A DNA stretch of 64,000 nt from assembly GCF_018613605.1 (NCBI RefSeq), contig NZ_JAGGPU010000004.1, positions 372,001 to 436,000 of the forward strand, read 5' to 3'. Of this stretch, positions 1 to 10,800 are shown piece after piece (within the stretch, counting starts at the first letter, position 1; each line of letters begins with the position of its first letter). The notes beneath the pieces are model-generated. The model was not told the DNA's origin and made no database searches. It saw only the letters and a list, made by a program, of their open reading frames with translations. The stretch comes from Pedobacter sp. ISL-64. Lineage in GTDB: Bacteria; Bacteroidota; Bacteroidia; Sphingobacteriales; Sphingobacteriaceae. The position numbers and the translations under genes were made by a program.

Positions 1-2
1 TG

Positions 3-1376
3 CATTGGCGCAATAATAACAGCAGGTATTATACCTATGAGAAAGTAGATCGCGGTCATCAACGTTTTAGGGTAATTGAAGTAGATGTTTTAACTGGAAA
101 AACCAAAAACATTATCGACGAAAAAACAAAAACCTTCATTTATGAGCGGCGAATTTATACCCATTACTTACCTAAAACAAATGAAATATTGTGGACCAGT
201 GAGCAGGATGGATGGCAACACCTTTATCTGGTTAATGGCATAACAGGAAAACAGACGCTGGTTACCAAAGGCAATTGGGTAGTTAGGGATATCGATAGTG
301 TAGATGTGGTTAAACGCCAGATTTGGTTCCGAGCAAATGGAATGAATGCTGGTGAAGATCCTTATTTTATCCATTATTATAGGATCGGGTTCGATGGAAA
401 GGGACTGGTGAATCTTACGCCTGAAAAAGGTAATCATATCCTCAGTTTTTCTCCTGACCGCAAATATTATATCGATACTTACTCTCAGGTAAATGTACCG
501 CCTGTTAGCGAGTTAAGGTTAACTGCTAACACCAAAAAAATAAGCGAAATTGAACATGGCCAAACAGCTATTTATTTAGCTACAGGAGTTAAACTGCCTG
601 AAGTGTTTGTGACTAAAGGAAGAGATGGCATAACCGATATTTGGGGCATTGTTTGCTTCCCTTCAAAAATGGATCCGAACAAAACTTATCCTGTTATCGA
701 AAATATTTACGCAGGTCCTCATGATAGTTTTGTGCCCAAAAGTTTCTTACCTGCCAGTGAAATGCAGAGCATTGCCGAATTAGGTTTTATTGTAGTACAG
801 ATTGATGGAATGGGTACCGCCAACCGGTCTAAGGCTTTTCACGATGTATGCTGGAAAAATATAGCAGATGCAGGTTTCCCTGACCGGATATTGTGGATGA
901 AAGCCATGGCCGTTAAATATCCAAATGCCGATATTTCAAGAGTGGGGATTTATGGCACTTCGGCGGGTGGGCAAAGCTCAACTGGTGCACTGTTATTTCA
1001 TCCCGAGTTTTATAAAGCCGCGGTTTCTGCCTGTGGTTGTCACGATAACCGCATCGATAAACAATGGTGGAACGAACAATGGATGGGCTATCCTGTAGGG
1101 CCGCACTATGGAGAGCAATCTAACATTAACAATGCACAAAAATTACAGGGTAATTTATTTTTAATTGTTGGTGAAGCGGATGAAAATGTACCACCAGAAT
1201 CGACCTATCGACTTGCCGATGCATTAATCAAAGCAAATAAAGACTTTGATATATTAAGCATTCCGGGTATGGGTCATAGCGATGGCGGTATTTACGGACG
1301 GAGGCGTAAACGCGATTTCTTTGTAAAACATTTATTGCATGCCGAACCACCAAACCCGAATTTGTTAGTTCAATAG
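3..1376 (+). CDS. Dipeptidyl-peptidase IV-like S9 family serine peptidase, 5' truncated by window
   Basis: This is the C-terminal ~457 residues of a prolyl-oligopeptidase-family peptidase; the frame is open from base 3, so the start lies outside the window. The first ~200 residues read as the end of a DPP-IV beta-propeller (repeated blades such as [14 protein letters not shown]), followed by an alpha/beta-hydrolase domain. The catalytic Ser sits in GTSAGGQS (Ser codon at 960), the Asp is probably in GEADENVP and the His in GMGHSDGG near the end. These three motifs in this order are diagnostic of S9 peptidases. The family removes N-terminal dipeptides (often X-Pro) in the periplasm or at the cell surface. 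The Ser motif has a second Gly as in many bacterial DPP4s. Substrate specificity cannot be read here. Nothing suggests linkage to the downstream genes. Confidence 0.9.
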   Translation, partial: HWRNNNSRYYTYEKVDRGHQRFRVIEVDVLTGKTKNIIDEKTKTFIYERRIYTHYLPKTNEILWTSEQDGWQHLYLVNGITGKQTLVTKGNWVVRDIDSVDVVKRQIWFRANGMNAGEDPYFIHYYRIGFDGKGLVNLTPEKGNHILSFSPDRKYYIDTYSQVNVPPVSELRLTANTKKISEIEHGQTAIYLATGVKLPEVFVTKGRDGITDIWGIVCFPSKMDPNKTYPVIENIYAGPHDSFVPKSFLPASEMQSIAELGFIVVQIDGMGTANRSKAFHDVCWKNIADAGFPDRILWMKAMAVKYPNADISRVGIYGTSAGGQSSTGALLFHPEFYKAAVSACGCHDNRIDKQWWNEQWMGYPVGPHYGEQSNINNAQKLQGNLFLIVGEADENVPPESTYRLADALIKANKDFDILSIPGMGHSDGGIYGRRRKRDFFVKHLLHAEPPNPNLLVQ

Positions 1377-1511
1377 TCGTTGGTTGATAGGTGATTAGCT
1401 ACTTTTTTGTTGGCCATTTGTTCATTCAAAATTTATAACACAATCTTTCTCTCATTCGATCATTAAAAATAATTGTTACTTTGGCACATTATATCTAATC
1501 ATCCTTTAAAC

Positions 1512-2300
1512 ATGTTGCAAAGAATTAAAATATCCAGTCTGTTTTTACTTGTTCTACTGTTCAGTGCGTTTGCGGGCAATGCATCGAAGATAGATTTCTA
1601 TCAGATCAAAATTTACCACTTGAAAACCGATGCGCAAGAAAAAACAGTGGATAATTATCTTCAGAATGCATATTTACCCGCGTTGCACCGTATTGGAATT
1701 ACAAAAGTAGGCGTGTTTAAACCCATTGCAGGCGATCAGGCTGCAGTTATAGAAAAGCTTATTTATGTATTTATTCCTTTGAAATCATTCAATGGCGTTT
1801 TGGAGCTGGATGAAAAGTTAGCCAAAGATAAACAATATGCTATTGACGGTAAAACCTACCTTGATGCAGCTTATAGCGAGGCTCCTTACGAGCGATTAGA
1901 ATCTATTGTTTTAAAGGCTTTTGAGGATGCTCCTCATTTTATGCTTCCTAATCTAAAATCGCCGATGAAAGAAAGGGTGTACGAATTAAGGAGTTACGAG
2001 GCACCTACGGAGAAATATTTTAAGAATAAAGTTGAAATGTTTAATAAGGGCGATGAAATCGGGTTGTTTAAAAGACTTAATTTTAATGCAGTATTTTATG
2101 GAGAAGTGATCGCTGGTAGTCGAATGCCTAATCTAATGTATTTAACCACTTTCGAAAATAGGGCAGATAGAGATGCACACTGGAAGGCTTTCTCGGCAGA
2201 TGAATATTGGAAAAAGCTTTCTGCAATGCCAGAGTATCAGCACAATGTTTCTAAAAACGATACTAAATTTGTTTACCCGACAGACTATTCAGATTTTTAA
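1512..2300 (+). CDS. Secreted NIPSNAP-family protein
   Basis: A 262-residue protein with a signal peptide (basic MLQRIK then a hydrophobic stretch, cleavage near FAGNAS). The start at 1512 is preferred over the in-frame upstream TTG at 1473 because the signal peptide then begins cleanly. Two halves resemble NIPSNAP repeats: FYQIKIYHLKTD... in the first and a second, better conserved one beginning YELRSYEAPTEKYFKNKVEMF and ending in a MPEYQ-containing segment. NIPSNAP is a ferredoxin-like (dimeric alpha-beta barrel) fold of uncertain biochemical role in bacteria, and many Bacteroidota homologues are exported. The gene stands alone, 135 bp after the peptidase and just before a repeat cluster. 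Function is unknown beyond family membership. Confidence 0.8.
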   Translation: MLQRIKISSLFLLVLLFSAFAGNASKIDFYQIKIYHLKTDAQEKTVDNYLQNAYLPALHRIGITKVGVFKPIAGDQAAVIEKLIYVFIPLKSFNGVLELDEKLAKDKQYAIDGKTYLDAAYSEAPYERLESIVLKAFEDAPHFMLPNLKSPMKERVYELRSYEAPTEKYFKNKVEMFNKGDEIGLFKRLNFNAVFYGEVIAGSRMPNLMYLTTFENRADRDAHWKAFSADEYWKKLSAMPEYQHNVSKNDTKFVYPTDYSDF

Positions 2301-2820
2301 GAAAGGTAAAAGCTGAAAGCAATTAAATTTCGTGTAAATCTGTACTTTCCGTGGCAAACAAACTAACCAGAAAGATTCAGAAGTTCAGAATGGCGTAATT
2401 TTAGATCCTGAAACAAGTTCAGGAGGACGACTGCAGGATCTGAGCCATGAAATCTTAATGTTCTTAACTGCTTAATGGTAAGAAAGGTAAAAGCTGAAAG
2501 GCTAAAGCTCAAAGCAATTAAATTTCGTGTAAATCTGTGCTTCCGTGGCAAAAAAATAATCCAATCCAGATAGATCCTGAAACAAGTTCAGGAGGACGAT
2601 CGCTGGGATCGAGCTATGAAATCTTAATTTTCTTAATTACTTAATGGTAAGAAAGGTAAAAGCTGAAAGACTAAGCTCAAAGCAAAATTAAATTCCGTGT
2701 AAATCTCTGCTTCCGTGGCAAAAAAATAATCCAATCCAGATAGATCCTGAAACAAGTTCAGGAGGACGATCGCTGGGACCGAGCTATGAAATCTTAATTT
2801 TCTTAATTACTTAATGGTAA
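2301..2820. repeat. Three tandem ~170-bp repeats with an internal palindrome
   Basis: Three head-to-tail copies: 2301-2481 (181 bp), 2482-2650 (169 bp) and 2651-2820 (170 bp). Each starts GAAAGGTAAAAGCTGAAAG and ends CTTAAT(G)GTAA. Copies 2 and 3 are nearly identical, while copy 1 has diverged in its middle. Each contains the palindrome TCCTGAAACAAGTTCAGGA (arms TCCTGAA/TTCAGGA), like the REP-type intergenic elements I recall as common in Pedobacter genomes. The array fills the whole gap between the NIPSNAP gene and the receiver gene. I see no plausible coding sequence inside it. Confidence 0.85.
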
Positions 2821-2850
2821 AGATAAAAGCGGATATCGTCAGCGAGCTAC

Positions 2851-3249
2851 TCAAAAAAGTATTTCTTTGTTCTCACGTTCAGTCAGAATCAACTGATTCA
2901 CCGTTTCTTCAAATTTTACAAAATCGAGTGGTTTAAATAAAAAACAGTTGCCCTTATCAAAGGCATCAATGGCCTTATTGTCATCGGCACTTATAAATAC
3001 AACAAATTTCACACTGTTTCGAAGCATTCTGGCCATATCAATTCCTGATATTTCCATTTGGACATCCAGAAATAGGAAATCAATTTTTCCGTATTTCCAA
3101 AAGGCGGCCATGGCATCTATTGCATTCGTAAAACTTCCCTTTAGCTGGAGTTTGTCTATTTTGGAAACAAAGTTTTCAAGTGTTTTTATACTCATTTGGC
3201 TGTCATCTATAATTACACAGCTATAGGATTGTGATAGGGGGAAATTCAT
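2851..3249 (-). CDS. Single-domain response regulator (receiver only)
   Basis: A 132-residue CheY-like receiver. Visible motifs are the acidic pair in CVIIDDSQ, the phospho-acceptor Asp in FLFLDVQME, the conserved Ser in FISADDNKA and the Lys in LFKPLD. The wording resembles the receiver half of LytTR-type regulators of Bacteroidota, but the DNA-binding domain is absent and the protein stops after the last receiver helix. No histidine kinase lies next to it. It may act by protein-protein contact or be the remnant of a LytTR regulator. The ATG at 3249 directly precedes the receiver's first strand, so the start is convincing. Confidence 0.8.
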   Translation of the reverse strand: MNFPLSQSYSCVIIDDSQMSIKTLENFVSKIDKLQLKGSFTNAIDAMAAFWKYGKIDFLFLDVQMEISGIDMARMLRNSVKFVVFISADDNKAIDAFDKGNCFLFKPLDFVKFEETVNQLILTERENKEILF

Positions 3250-3801
3250 TTGTAATAAGCAATTTTACAAATACTTACAAAATGCCTGCCATTCGATTGT
3301 TTTTTAAATTTGTAATACAAAAACGCTTTGTTTAAAATATAACTAATCAATGTTTTATAGTCAAATAAGGTTAGAAATAAACTATTTGTGTGCTTTGTGT
3401 TTTTTTTGATAATATTGATTGTTTTGTGTAAATAGTTTGCCGAAGTTCTTTAAATATTGTACCCTATACTGTAAAACAGCTAATCTGATAAGCCAGCTGT
3501 TTTTATAAAGAGATAACTGTAGTACCCATCATTATTTCGCTAACCAAATTAATTTTCTCATCATGATCCGCTGGTAATTGAATTAGTCGTTGATCTTTAT
3601 TTATTCTATTACCTAATGCCCTTAATTTCTTAATGATAGAAAACATCACCCCATCTCTGGTAAAAAATTAGATAGGCAAACGATTGCGCGGTTTTTGTAC
3701 CTAAAAACGCACCATTTCCTTTAATGTGTTTGTTAACTTTATCCCATAGCAACTAAATTATCAGCTTGCTTAACTTAAACACATAACCAAATCAAAATTT
3801 A
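3250..3801. other. Intergenic region between divergent genes; one hairpin
   Basis: This 552-bp AT-rich stretch separates the receiver gene (minus) from the GH31 gene (plus) and should hold both promoters. The only clear structure is a hairpin with arms AAAACAGCT (3473-3481) and AGCTGTTTT (3495-3503) followed by T's, which could be a terminator or leader attenuator on the plus strand. The sequence just before the GH31 ATG (TAACCAAATCAAAATTTA) resembles the leaders of the SusC and GH5 genes. No ORF of interest was seen. Confidence 0.5.
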
Positions 3802-6800
3802 ATGACCCCGCATTATTTTCTTAAACATTTTAAAATAACCAACCCCAAAAACCAGCCTAAGCGTGTTGTTTTGGCATGTGCGTTTTTTTTAATTGCCTCT
3901 CCATTTTTTGCTTCTGCTCAACCAGCTGCTCAGCAAACCAATCATGTAACCGAAAAAGTTACTAAAGTGCTTAGTGCAAAAAAGATCAATACCACCACAG
4001 TAGAATTGTTGCTTTCTGATAATCAACGTTTAACGTTAGATTTTTACGGTGATCATATTTTCCGTCTTTTCGAAGACCCTACAGGAGGTTTTATACGCGA
4101 TCCGGAAGCAAAACCAGAAGCCAAAATTTTAGTCGAAAACCCACGCAGACCGGTTTCAAAACTGGATATTAAAGATGAGAATAATCAACTGTTCATTTCT
4201 ACCGGTAAGATTACTGTTCTTTTCGATAAAAATACCTCACTGATCAAAATTATCAACCTTGCTACACAAACTGTGGCTGTTGAAGAATTAGCACCGATTC
4301 AGTTCGAAAAAGGGAAAGTAACCCTTAGTTTGAAAGAAAATCCACAGGAGTATTTTTATGGTGGTGGCGTCCAGAACGGTCGTTTCTCTCATAAGGGAAG
4401 AGCCATTTCTATCGAAAACCAAAACAGCTGGACGGATGGGGGAGTAGCTTCACCAACACCTTATTATTGGTCTACCAACGGTTATGCTGTAATGTGGTAT
4501 ACCTTCAGTAAGGGAAATTACAATTTTGGTGCTAAAGAAAAAGGATTGGTGAAATTGGCACATGAAACCGATTACCTGGATGCTTTTTTTATGATTAACG
4601 ATGGTGCAGTACCCTTATTGAACGATTTTTATCAACTTACCGGAAATCCGATTTTGTTGCCAAAATTTGGTTTCTACCAGGGACATTTAAACGCTTACAA
4701 CCGAGATTTTTGGAAAGAAGACGAAAAGGGAACTTTATTTGAAGATGGTAAACGTTACAAAGAAAGTCAGAAAGATAATGGCGGTATAAAAGAATCGCTT
4801 AACGGCGAAAAAAACAATTATCAGTTTTCAGCCCGTGCGGTGATCGACCGTTATAAAAAATACGATATGCCTTTGGGCTGGTTACTTCCAAATGATGGTT
4901 ATGGCGCAGGTTATGGCCAAACCGAAACATTGGATGGCAACATTCAGAACTTAAAGAGTTTTGGCGATTATGCCCGTAAAAACGGCGTGGAAATTGGACT
5001 TTGGACACAATCCGATCTCCACCCTAAACCAGAAGTAAGTCCGTTATTGCAGCGCGATATTATTAAGGAAGCCAGAGATGCAGGCGTTCGTGTATTAAAA
5101 ACCGATGTAGCATGGGTTGGAGCCGGTTATTCATTCGGGTTGAATGGCGTTGCCGATGTAGCCCAGATTATGCCTTATTATGGCAATAGTAGCCGCCCGT
5201 TTATCATTTCGTTAGATGGCTGGGCAGGTACACAACGTTATGCCGGTATTTGGTCGGGTGATCAAACTGGTGGCGTTTGGGAGTATATCCGTTTCCACAT
5301 CCCTACCTATTTGGGTTCTGGTTTATCTGGTCAACCGAATATTACTTCCGATATGGATGGTATTTTCGGCGGTAAAAATCTAACCATCAATACCCGCGAT
5401 TTCCAATGGAAAACCTTTACGCCAATGGAATTAAATATGGACGGTTGGGGCGCTAATGAAAAATATCCACATGCATTGGGTGAACCTGTAGCTTCGATTA
5501 ACCGCAACTATTTAAAACTAAAATCGGAGTTGATACCCTATACTTATAGCGTAGCTAGAGAAGCGGTTACCGGATTGCCGATGATCAGGGCAATGTTTCT
5601 GGAATATCCAAATGCCTATACCAAAGGGACTTCAACACAATATCAATACTTGTACGGACCTTCTTTCCTAGTGGCGCCAATTTATCAGGCTACCAAATCA
5701 GATGAACAAGGTAACGATATCCGCAATGGTATTTATTTACCAGAGGGAACGTGGATTGATTATTTCACCGGAGAAAAATATACTGGAAACAGCATTCTCA
5801 ACAGTTTTGACTCGCCGTTATGGAAATTGCCTGTTTTTGTGAAAAATGGTGCCATTATCCCGATGACGAATCCGAATAACAACGTTTCTGAAATCAATAA
5901 AGCAAACCGTATTTATGAATTATATCCTTTTGGAAAAACTTCATTTACCGAATATGATGATGACGGTGCAACAGAAGCCTATAAATTAGGGAAAGGTGCT
6001 TCTACTTTAATTGAATCAGCACTAGATCAGAAGAACAATGCCTTGGTAACTATTCATCCTGCAAAGGGCGATTTTGATGGCTTTGTGAAAGAGAAAACAA
6101 CTGAATTCGTAATTAACGTTACCGAAAAACCAAAAAGGTTAACGGCAAAAGTTGGGAACAGTAAAATAAAATTATCAGAAGTAAACTCAAAAGACGAGTT
6201 TTTAAAACAGTCTAACGTTTATTTCTACGATGCAGCCCCGAACTTAAACCGTTTTGCTACAAAAGGAAGCGAGTTTGAAAAAGTGGCAATGGTTAAAAAC
6301 CCGCAATTGTTGGTTAAACTTCAATCTACCGATATTGCCATCAATCCGGTAATACTTAGTATAGACGGTTTTAAATTCGAGCCCGTAAATAAACAACGTG
6401 CATCAACAGGTAAATTAACTGCTCCTGCTAATGCAAGGGTAAGTGATAAAAACAGAGAAGCCTATACGCTTAGCCCTAGCTGGAGTAAAGTGAGCAATGC
6501 AGATTTTTATGAAATCGATTTTAACGATATGCATTATACTACTATCCGAGATACTGCTTTGTTGTTTGATGGTTTATTAGCCGAAACAGCTTACAGTTTT
6601 AAACTGCGTGCAGTAAATAAAGATGGCTACTCGGATTGGACGGAAATTAAAGCAACAACCAAAACCAATCCGCTAGAGTTTGCTATTCAGGGTATTGTTG
6701 CCGAAACTACGGTAGAAAATCAAGGTGGTTCTGGTATCAATAAATTATTCGATTATGATGAAGGTAATACCTGGCATACCAAATGGGGTGTTAAAGCAGT

Positions 6801-7692
6801 TCCTTTTGATATGATCATTGATCTGAAATCGATCAATCAACTGGATAAATTCCACTACCTGCCACGCACAGGAAGAGGGAACGGGATTTTATTAAAAGGT
6901 AAAGTTTTTTATAGCAATAATAAAGAAAGCTGGACAGAAGCTGGTGCATTTGAATGGGCCAATAACGACGAAATTAAAATATTCAATTTTACCGCTCATC
7001 CTGCTGCACGTTACCTCAAAATTGCTGTTGCTGATGGTGTAGGTGGTTTTGGTTCAGGTAGAGAGCTATACGTATTTAAAGTTCCTGGTACCGAAAGTTA
7101 TCTCCCCGGCGATATCAATAGCGACCGTTTAATTGATAAGAACGATTTAACTTCTTACATCAATTATACTGGTTTAAAAAAAGGTGATGCTGATTTTGAA
7201 GGTTATATCAGCAATGGCGATATCAATAAAAACAATTTGATAGATGCTTACGATATTTCAGTTGTGGCTACACAGCTTGAAGGAGGTGTGAAAAATGCTA
7301 AAATCGATAAAATTGCAGGTAGAATGGAAATCAGTACTGCTAAACAAGCTTATAATAAAGACGAAATCATCGAAATCAAAGTAAAAGGAATAAACCTGAA
7401 GTCAGTAAATGCTTTAAGTTTTGCACTGCCATACAATGCACAGGATTACGATTTTGTAAGTGTTCAGCCTTTAAATATCAAACAGATGGATAACCTGACC
7501 AACGATCGCCTGCACACCAATGGCGCTAAGGTTTTGTATCCAACCTTTGTAAACATTGGCAACAAAGATGCTTTAAACGAAACTTCCGATCTGTTTATCC
7601 TGAAATTAAAGGCAAAACGCAAACTACAGTTCATGCTTAAAATTAGTGAAGGCACTTTAGTAGATAAGAATCTCAATTCAGTTAAATTTTAG
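3802..7692 (+). CDS. Multidomain GH31 glycosidase with FN3, discoidin, dockerin and probable cohesin-like modules
   Basis: A 1296-residue secreted enzyme; the signal peptide covers about residues 1-40 (hydrophobic ACAFFLIASPFFASA). A GH31 N-terminal beta-sandwich lies at ~55-230 and a (beta/alpha)8 barrel at ~270-620. The predicted nucleophile is Asp435 in LKTDVAWVG and the acid/base is Asp487 in WSGDQTGG, followed by the proximal GH31 C-domain. Then come a fibronectin III-like module (~870-955), an F5/8-type discoidin carbohydrate-binding module (~960-1095), a type I dockerin-like repeat pair (GDINSDRLIDKNDL and GDINKNNLIDAYDI, ~1100-1160) and a ~120-residue beta-rich C-terminus resembling a cohesin domain. 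GH31 covers alpha-glucosidases, alpha-xylosidases and alpha-galactosidase-like enzymes; substrate is not resolved. It opens the PUL and has its own promoter region. Confidence 0.9.
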   Translation: MTPHYFLKHFKITNPKNQPKRVVLACAFFLIASPFFASAQPAAQQTNHVTEKVTKVLSAKKINTTTVELLLSDNQRLTLDFYGDHIFRLFEDPTGGFIRDPEAKPEAKILVENPRRPVSKLDIKDENNQLFISTGKITVLFDKNTSLIKIINLATQTVAVEELAPIQFEKGKVTLSLKENPQEYFYGGGVQNGRFSHKGRAISIENQNSWTDGGVASPTPYYWSTNGYAVMWYTFSKGNYNFGAKEKGLVKLAHETDYLDAFFMINDGAVPLLNDFYQLTGNPILLPKFGFYQGHLNAYNRDFWKEDEKGTLFEDGKRYKESQKDNGGIKESLNGEKNNYQFSARAVIDRYKKYDMPLGWLLPNDGYGAGYGQTETLDGNIQNLKSFGDYARKNGVEIGLWTQSDLHPKPEVSPLLQRDIIKEARDAGVRVLKTDVAWVGAGYSFGLNGVADVAQIMPYYGNSSRPFIISLDGWAGTQRYAGIWSGDQTGGVWEYIRFHIPTYLGSGLSGQPNITSDMDGIFGGKNLTINTRDFQWKTFTPMELNMDGWGANEKYPHALGEPVASINRNYLKLKSELIPYTYSVAREAVTGLPMIRAMFLEYPNAYTKGTSTQYQYLYGPSFLVAPIYQATKSDEQGNDIRNGIYLPEGTWIDYFTGEKYTGNSILNSFDSPLWKLPVFVKNGAIIPMTNPNNNVSEINKANRIYELYPFGKTSFTEYDDDGATEAYKLGKGASTLIESALDQKNNALVTIHPAKGDFDGFVKEKTTEFVINVTEKPKRLTAKVGNSKIKLSEVNSKDEFLKQSNVYFYDAAPNLNRFATKGSEFEKVAMVKNPQLLVKLQSTDIAINPVILSIDGFKFEPVNKQRASTGKLTAPANARVSDKNREAYTLSPSWSKVSNADFYEIDFNDMHYTTIRDTALLFDGLLAETAYSFKLRAVNKDGYSDWTEIKATTKTNPLEFAIQGIVAETTVENQGGSGINKLFDYDEGNTWHTKWGVKAVPFDMIIDLKSINQLDKFHYLPRTGRGNGILLKGKVFYSNNKESWTEAGAFEWANNDEIKIFNFTAHPAARYLKIAVADGVGGFGSGRELYVFKVPGTESYLPGDINSDRLIDKNDLTSYINYTGLKKGDADFEGYISNGDINKNNLIDAYDISVVATQLEGGVKNAKIDKIAGRMEISTAKQAYNKDEIIEIKVKGINLKSVNALSFALPYNAQDYDFVSVQPLNIKQMDNLTNDRLHTNGAKVLYPTFVNIGNKDALNETSDLFILKLKAKRKLQFMLKISEGTLVDKNLNSVKF

Positions 7693-7712
7693 TTAGTAGT
7701 GATTAGTGCGAA

Positions 7713-7742
7713 GAGGTCGGTTTTTAATCGGCCTCTTTTTTA
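7713..7742 (+). terminator. Rho-independent terminator after GH31 gene
   Basis: Stem arms GAGGTCG and CGGCCTC (one G.U pair) are separated by a T-rich loop and followed by a run of T's, 20 bp after the GH31 stop codon. It separates the GH31 transcript from the HTCS gene. Confidence 0.8.
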
Positions 7743-7870
7743 TTGGCACTAACTTGAACACAAGAATAGATTCGGTAATAAGTTTGCAAAGTGTATCTTT
7801 ACAACTCGTCTATTTCAAAAGAGGCAGGGTTTAGCTAAGGCATTCTCCCATCAAATTTTGTTGTTCAACT

Positions 7871-10800
7871 ATGAGATTAATTAGTCTAACTTGTTTTCTT
7901 CTACAATTTTTTTCCCTCTTTACTCCTGTTAAAGCGCAGGTATCCCATGTCGATAACCAGCCTGTAATAGCAGGCCATTATGTAATTAAAACATACGGTA
8001 TAAATGAAGGACTGCCTTCAAAAAATACAACAGCTGCTTTAAAAGATAAAAGGGGATTTATATGGGTAGGTACCGAAAACGGTTTGTGTAAGTTTGATGG
8101 TTATTCTTTTAAAATTTATGTAAATATCCCCGGCGATACAACATCACTAACCAATAACTATATCAATGCTGTTGTAGAAGATCAGAATGGTGTTTTCTGG
8201 GTGGCTACCATGAACGGTTTAAATAAATTCGACCCTGTAACAGAGAAGTTTGAGCGTTTTTATCATAAAGAAAACAAAAGAACATCGTTGAGCAATAATA
8301 AAATATGGTCGCTACTCATTGATAAAACAAATAAGCTCTGGGTAGGTACCGACGATGGTTTTAACCTTTTTAACAAAAACTCAGCATCCTTTACAGTTTA
8401 TCAGCCCGACATTAAAAATCCAAATGCCATTAAAGGGAAATCGGTTAATGCCATTGCAGAAGATAAAGAAGGAAATTTATGGTTAGGCAATTGGAGCAAA
8501 GGACTAAATAAATTTGATCAAAAGACACATCGCTTTACCAATTACACACAAAAGGAAATAGCGGGCGAAAAAAATCCAAACGATATCTGGACACTTAGCA
8601 TAGATGGCGATGGCATGATATGGGTTGGTTGCTATTGGAAAGGTGATCTGTTCAGATTCGATCCGAAAACAGGGAAATTCAACACCTACAGTAGTAAAGG
8701 CACTGGTAACGCTTCAGTATTTAGTGTATTAAATTTAGGCGCGAAAAAAATGCTGGTTGGCGGAAACTCCGGATTATTTTGGGTAAACACCGAATTAAAT
8801 AAATGGGAGAAAATAGAAGAACTCGAATTTTTTGCCAACGGAGGTCTATACCGCGATAAAACAGGAATGATATGGGTTTGTGGTAAAAATGGTCTCAGTA
8901 AAATAGACTTTAACCAATATAAATTTAATTTTATTTCCCTTCCTTTTGGGCAGGCCGACATCAAATCCATCATCAGTTATGGTAAGGATTTTTGGGTAGG
9001 CACAAACAAAGGTTTGTTTAAATATAATCCCGATAATCGTTCAGTAATTAAACTGCTGCATACCAGTAATGCAAATAGTTTATCAAGCTCTGATATTATT
9101 AACCTATCTACCGATTTAAATGGCAGGCTATGGGTAATGGGCGAAAATGGTTTCGACTGTTACGAGGAGAAAGAGAATAAATTTGTTCACCATCATCACC
9201 GTTCGGCACTTGGTAGTTTTTTTAACGAAGATGTTTTTAGAGATTTAATTGAGGTAAACAATAACGAATATTATTTGGCTACCGATGCTGGTTTGAAAGT
9301 GTATAACGAAAAAACCGGCAGTTATACACATTACTTTAACGACCCTAAAAACCAGGCTTCATTGAGTAATAACCATTTGTACTGCCTTTTAAAAGATGCG
9401 CAGGGCAATGTTTGGATCGGGACATACGGAAGTGGGCTCAGCCGCTTTAACCCTAAAACCAGAAAGTTTAGCAATTACATGATCGATAATTCCAGAAAAG
9501 GTGGCATTAGCAATAACATTGTAAATAGCCTTTATCTGGATTCGCACCAAAATGTTTGGATCTGCACCCGCGATGGATTGAATAAATATGTAGTTAAAAC
9601 AGATACTTTCGAAATATATTCAAAGCAAAACGGTTTTGCAAGCAATGTTTTTACCGATCTGGTAGAAGATAACAATGGCAGGTTATGGGTAACAACCGAA
9701 CAGGGGATCTCACTCTTTGATCCGGTAAACAAAATGGTAAAAAATTACGATGAGAAAGACGGTGTTTATGCCAATGCCGCTATCTGTAAAAATGCCAAAG
9801 GAGAAATTTACCTGGCGGGAAGTAAAGGTATCGTTTACTTTAATCCACAACAGCTAAAATATAATAAAACGGCTCCGGCGGTTTATTTTTCCGATTTTTC
9901 TATTTTCAATAAATTAATTCTGCCTGGTGATGATTCTCCATTAAAACTACCGGTGTATATGACCAAGGAGATTACTTTGCCCTACAGCCAAAGTGTGCTT
10001 TCTTTTGGTTTTATAGCACTCAATTATACACTTTCCGAAAAAAACAAGTATGCTTATTTTCTCGAAGGTTTTGATAAGAAATGGAATTACAGTGGCAGTG
10101 AGCATAAAGTCACCTATACCAATTTAAATCCCGGTAAGTATGTGTTAAAGGTAAGGGCATCAAATAACGATGGCATCTGGAATATGGAGGGCAATTCTAT
10201 CGTAATTACCATTACACCGCCATGGTACCGTACCTGGTGGGCTTTTTGTATTTATGGACTGGCTTTCTTTGGGATAATTTATGCCTACCTTAAGTACCGT
10301 GAGCATCGAGCAAACCTCGAATTTCAGGTGAAGCTGGCCCATGTAGAAAGTGAAAAAGAGAAAGAACTCAGCGAGAAGAAGCTTTCTTTTTTTACCAATG
10401 TATCGCACGAGTTTCGTACGCCACTTACACTAATTATCAATCCGGTTAAAGAGCTTTTATACAAGAACGATAAAAATGTTGATACCACTGATTTAAATAT
10501 TGTTTACAGAAATGCAAAACGGCTTTTAAGTTTGGTAGATCAATTGTTATTGTTCAGAAAAGCAGATACCTATGGCGGAAAATTAAAAGTAGCTCCCGTA
10601 AATCTGGTGAGTTTGTGTAAAGAAGTATTTCTTTGCTTTGTGCACCAGGCCAGGTCTAAAAATATTGTATTTGAGTTTATATGCCCCGATGAATTGATCC
10701 CATTTTATGCTGATAGGGAAAAAATAGAGATTGTGTTTTTTAATCTCCTAGCAAATGCCATAAAATTTACGCCCGAAGGCGGTACGGTTAAAATGATTGT

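Noticed and set aside
2301..2820. Possible CRISPR array
   Set aside because: Units are ~170 bp and contiguous with no spacers; no cas gene is nearby.
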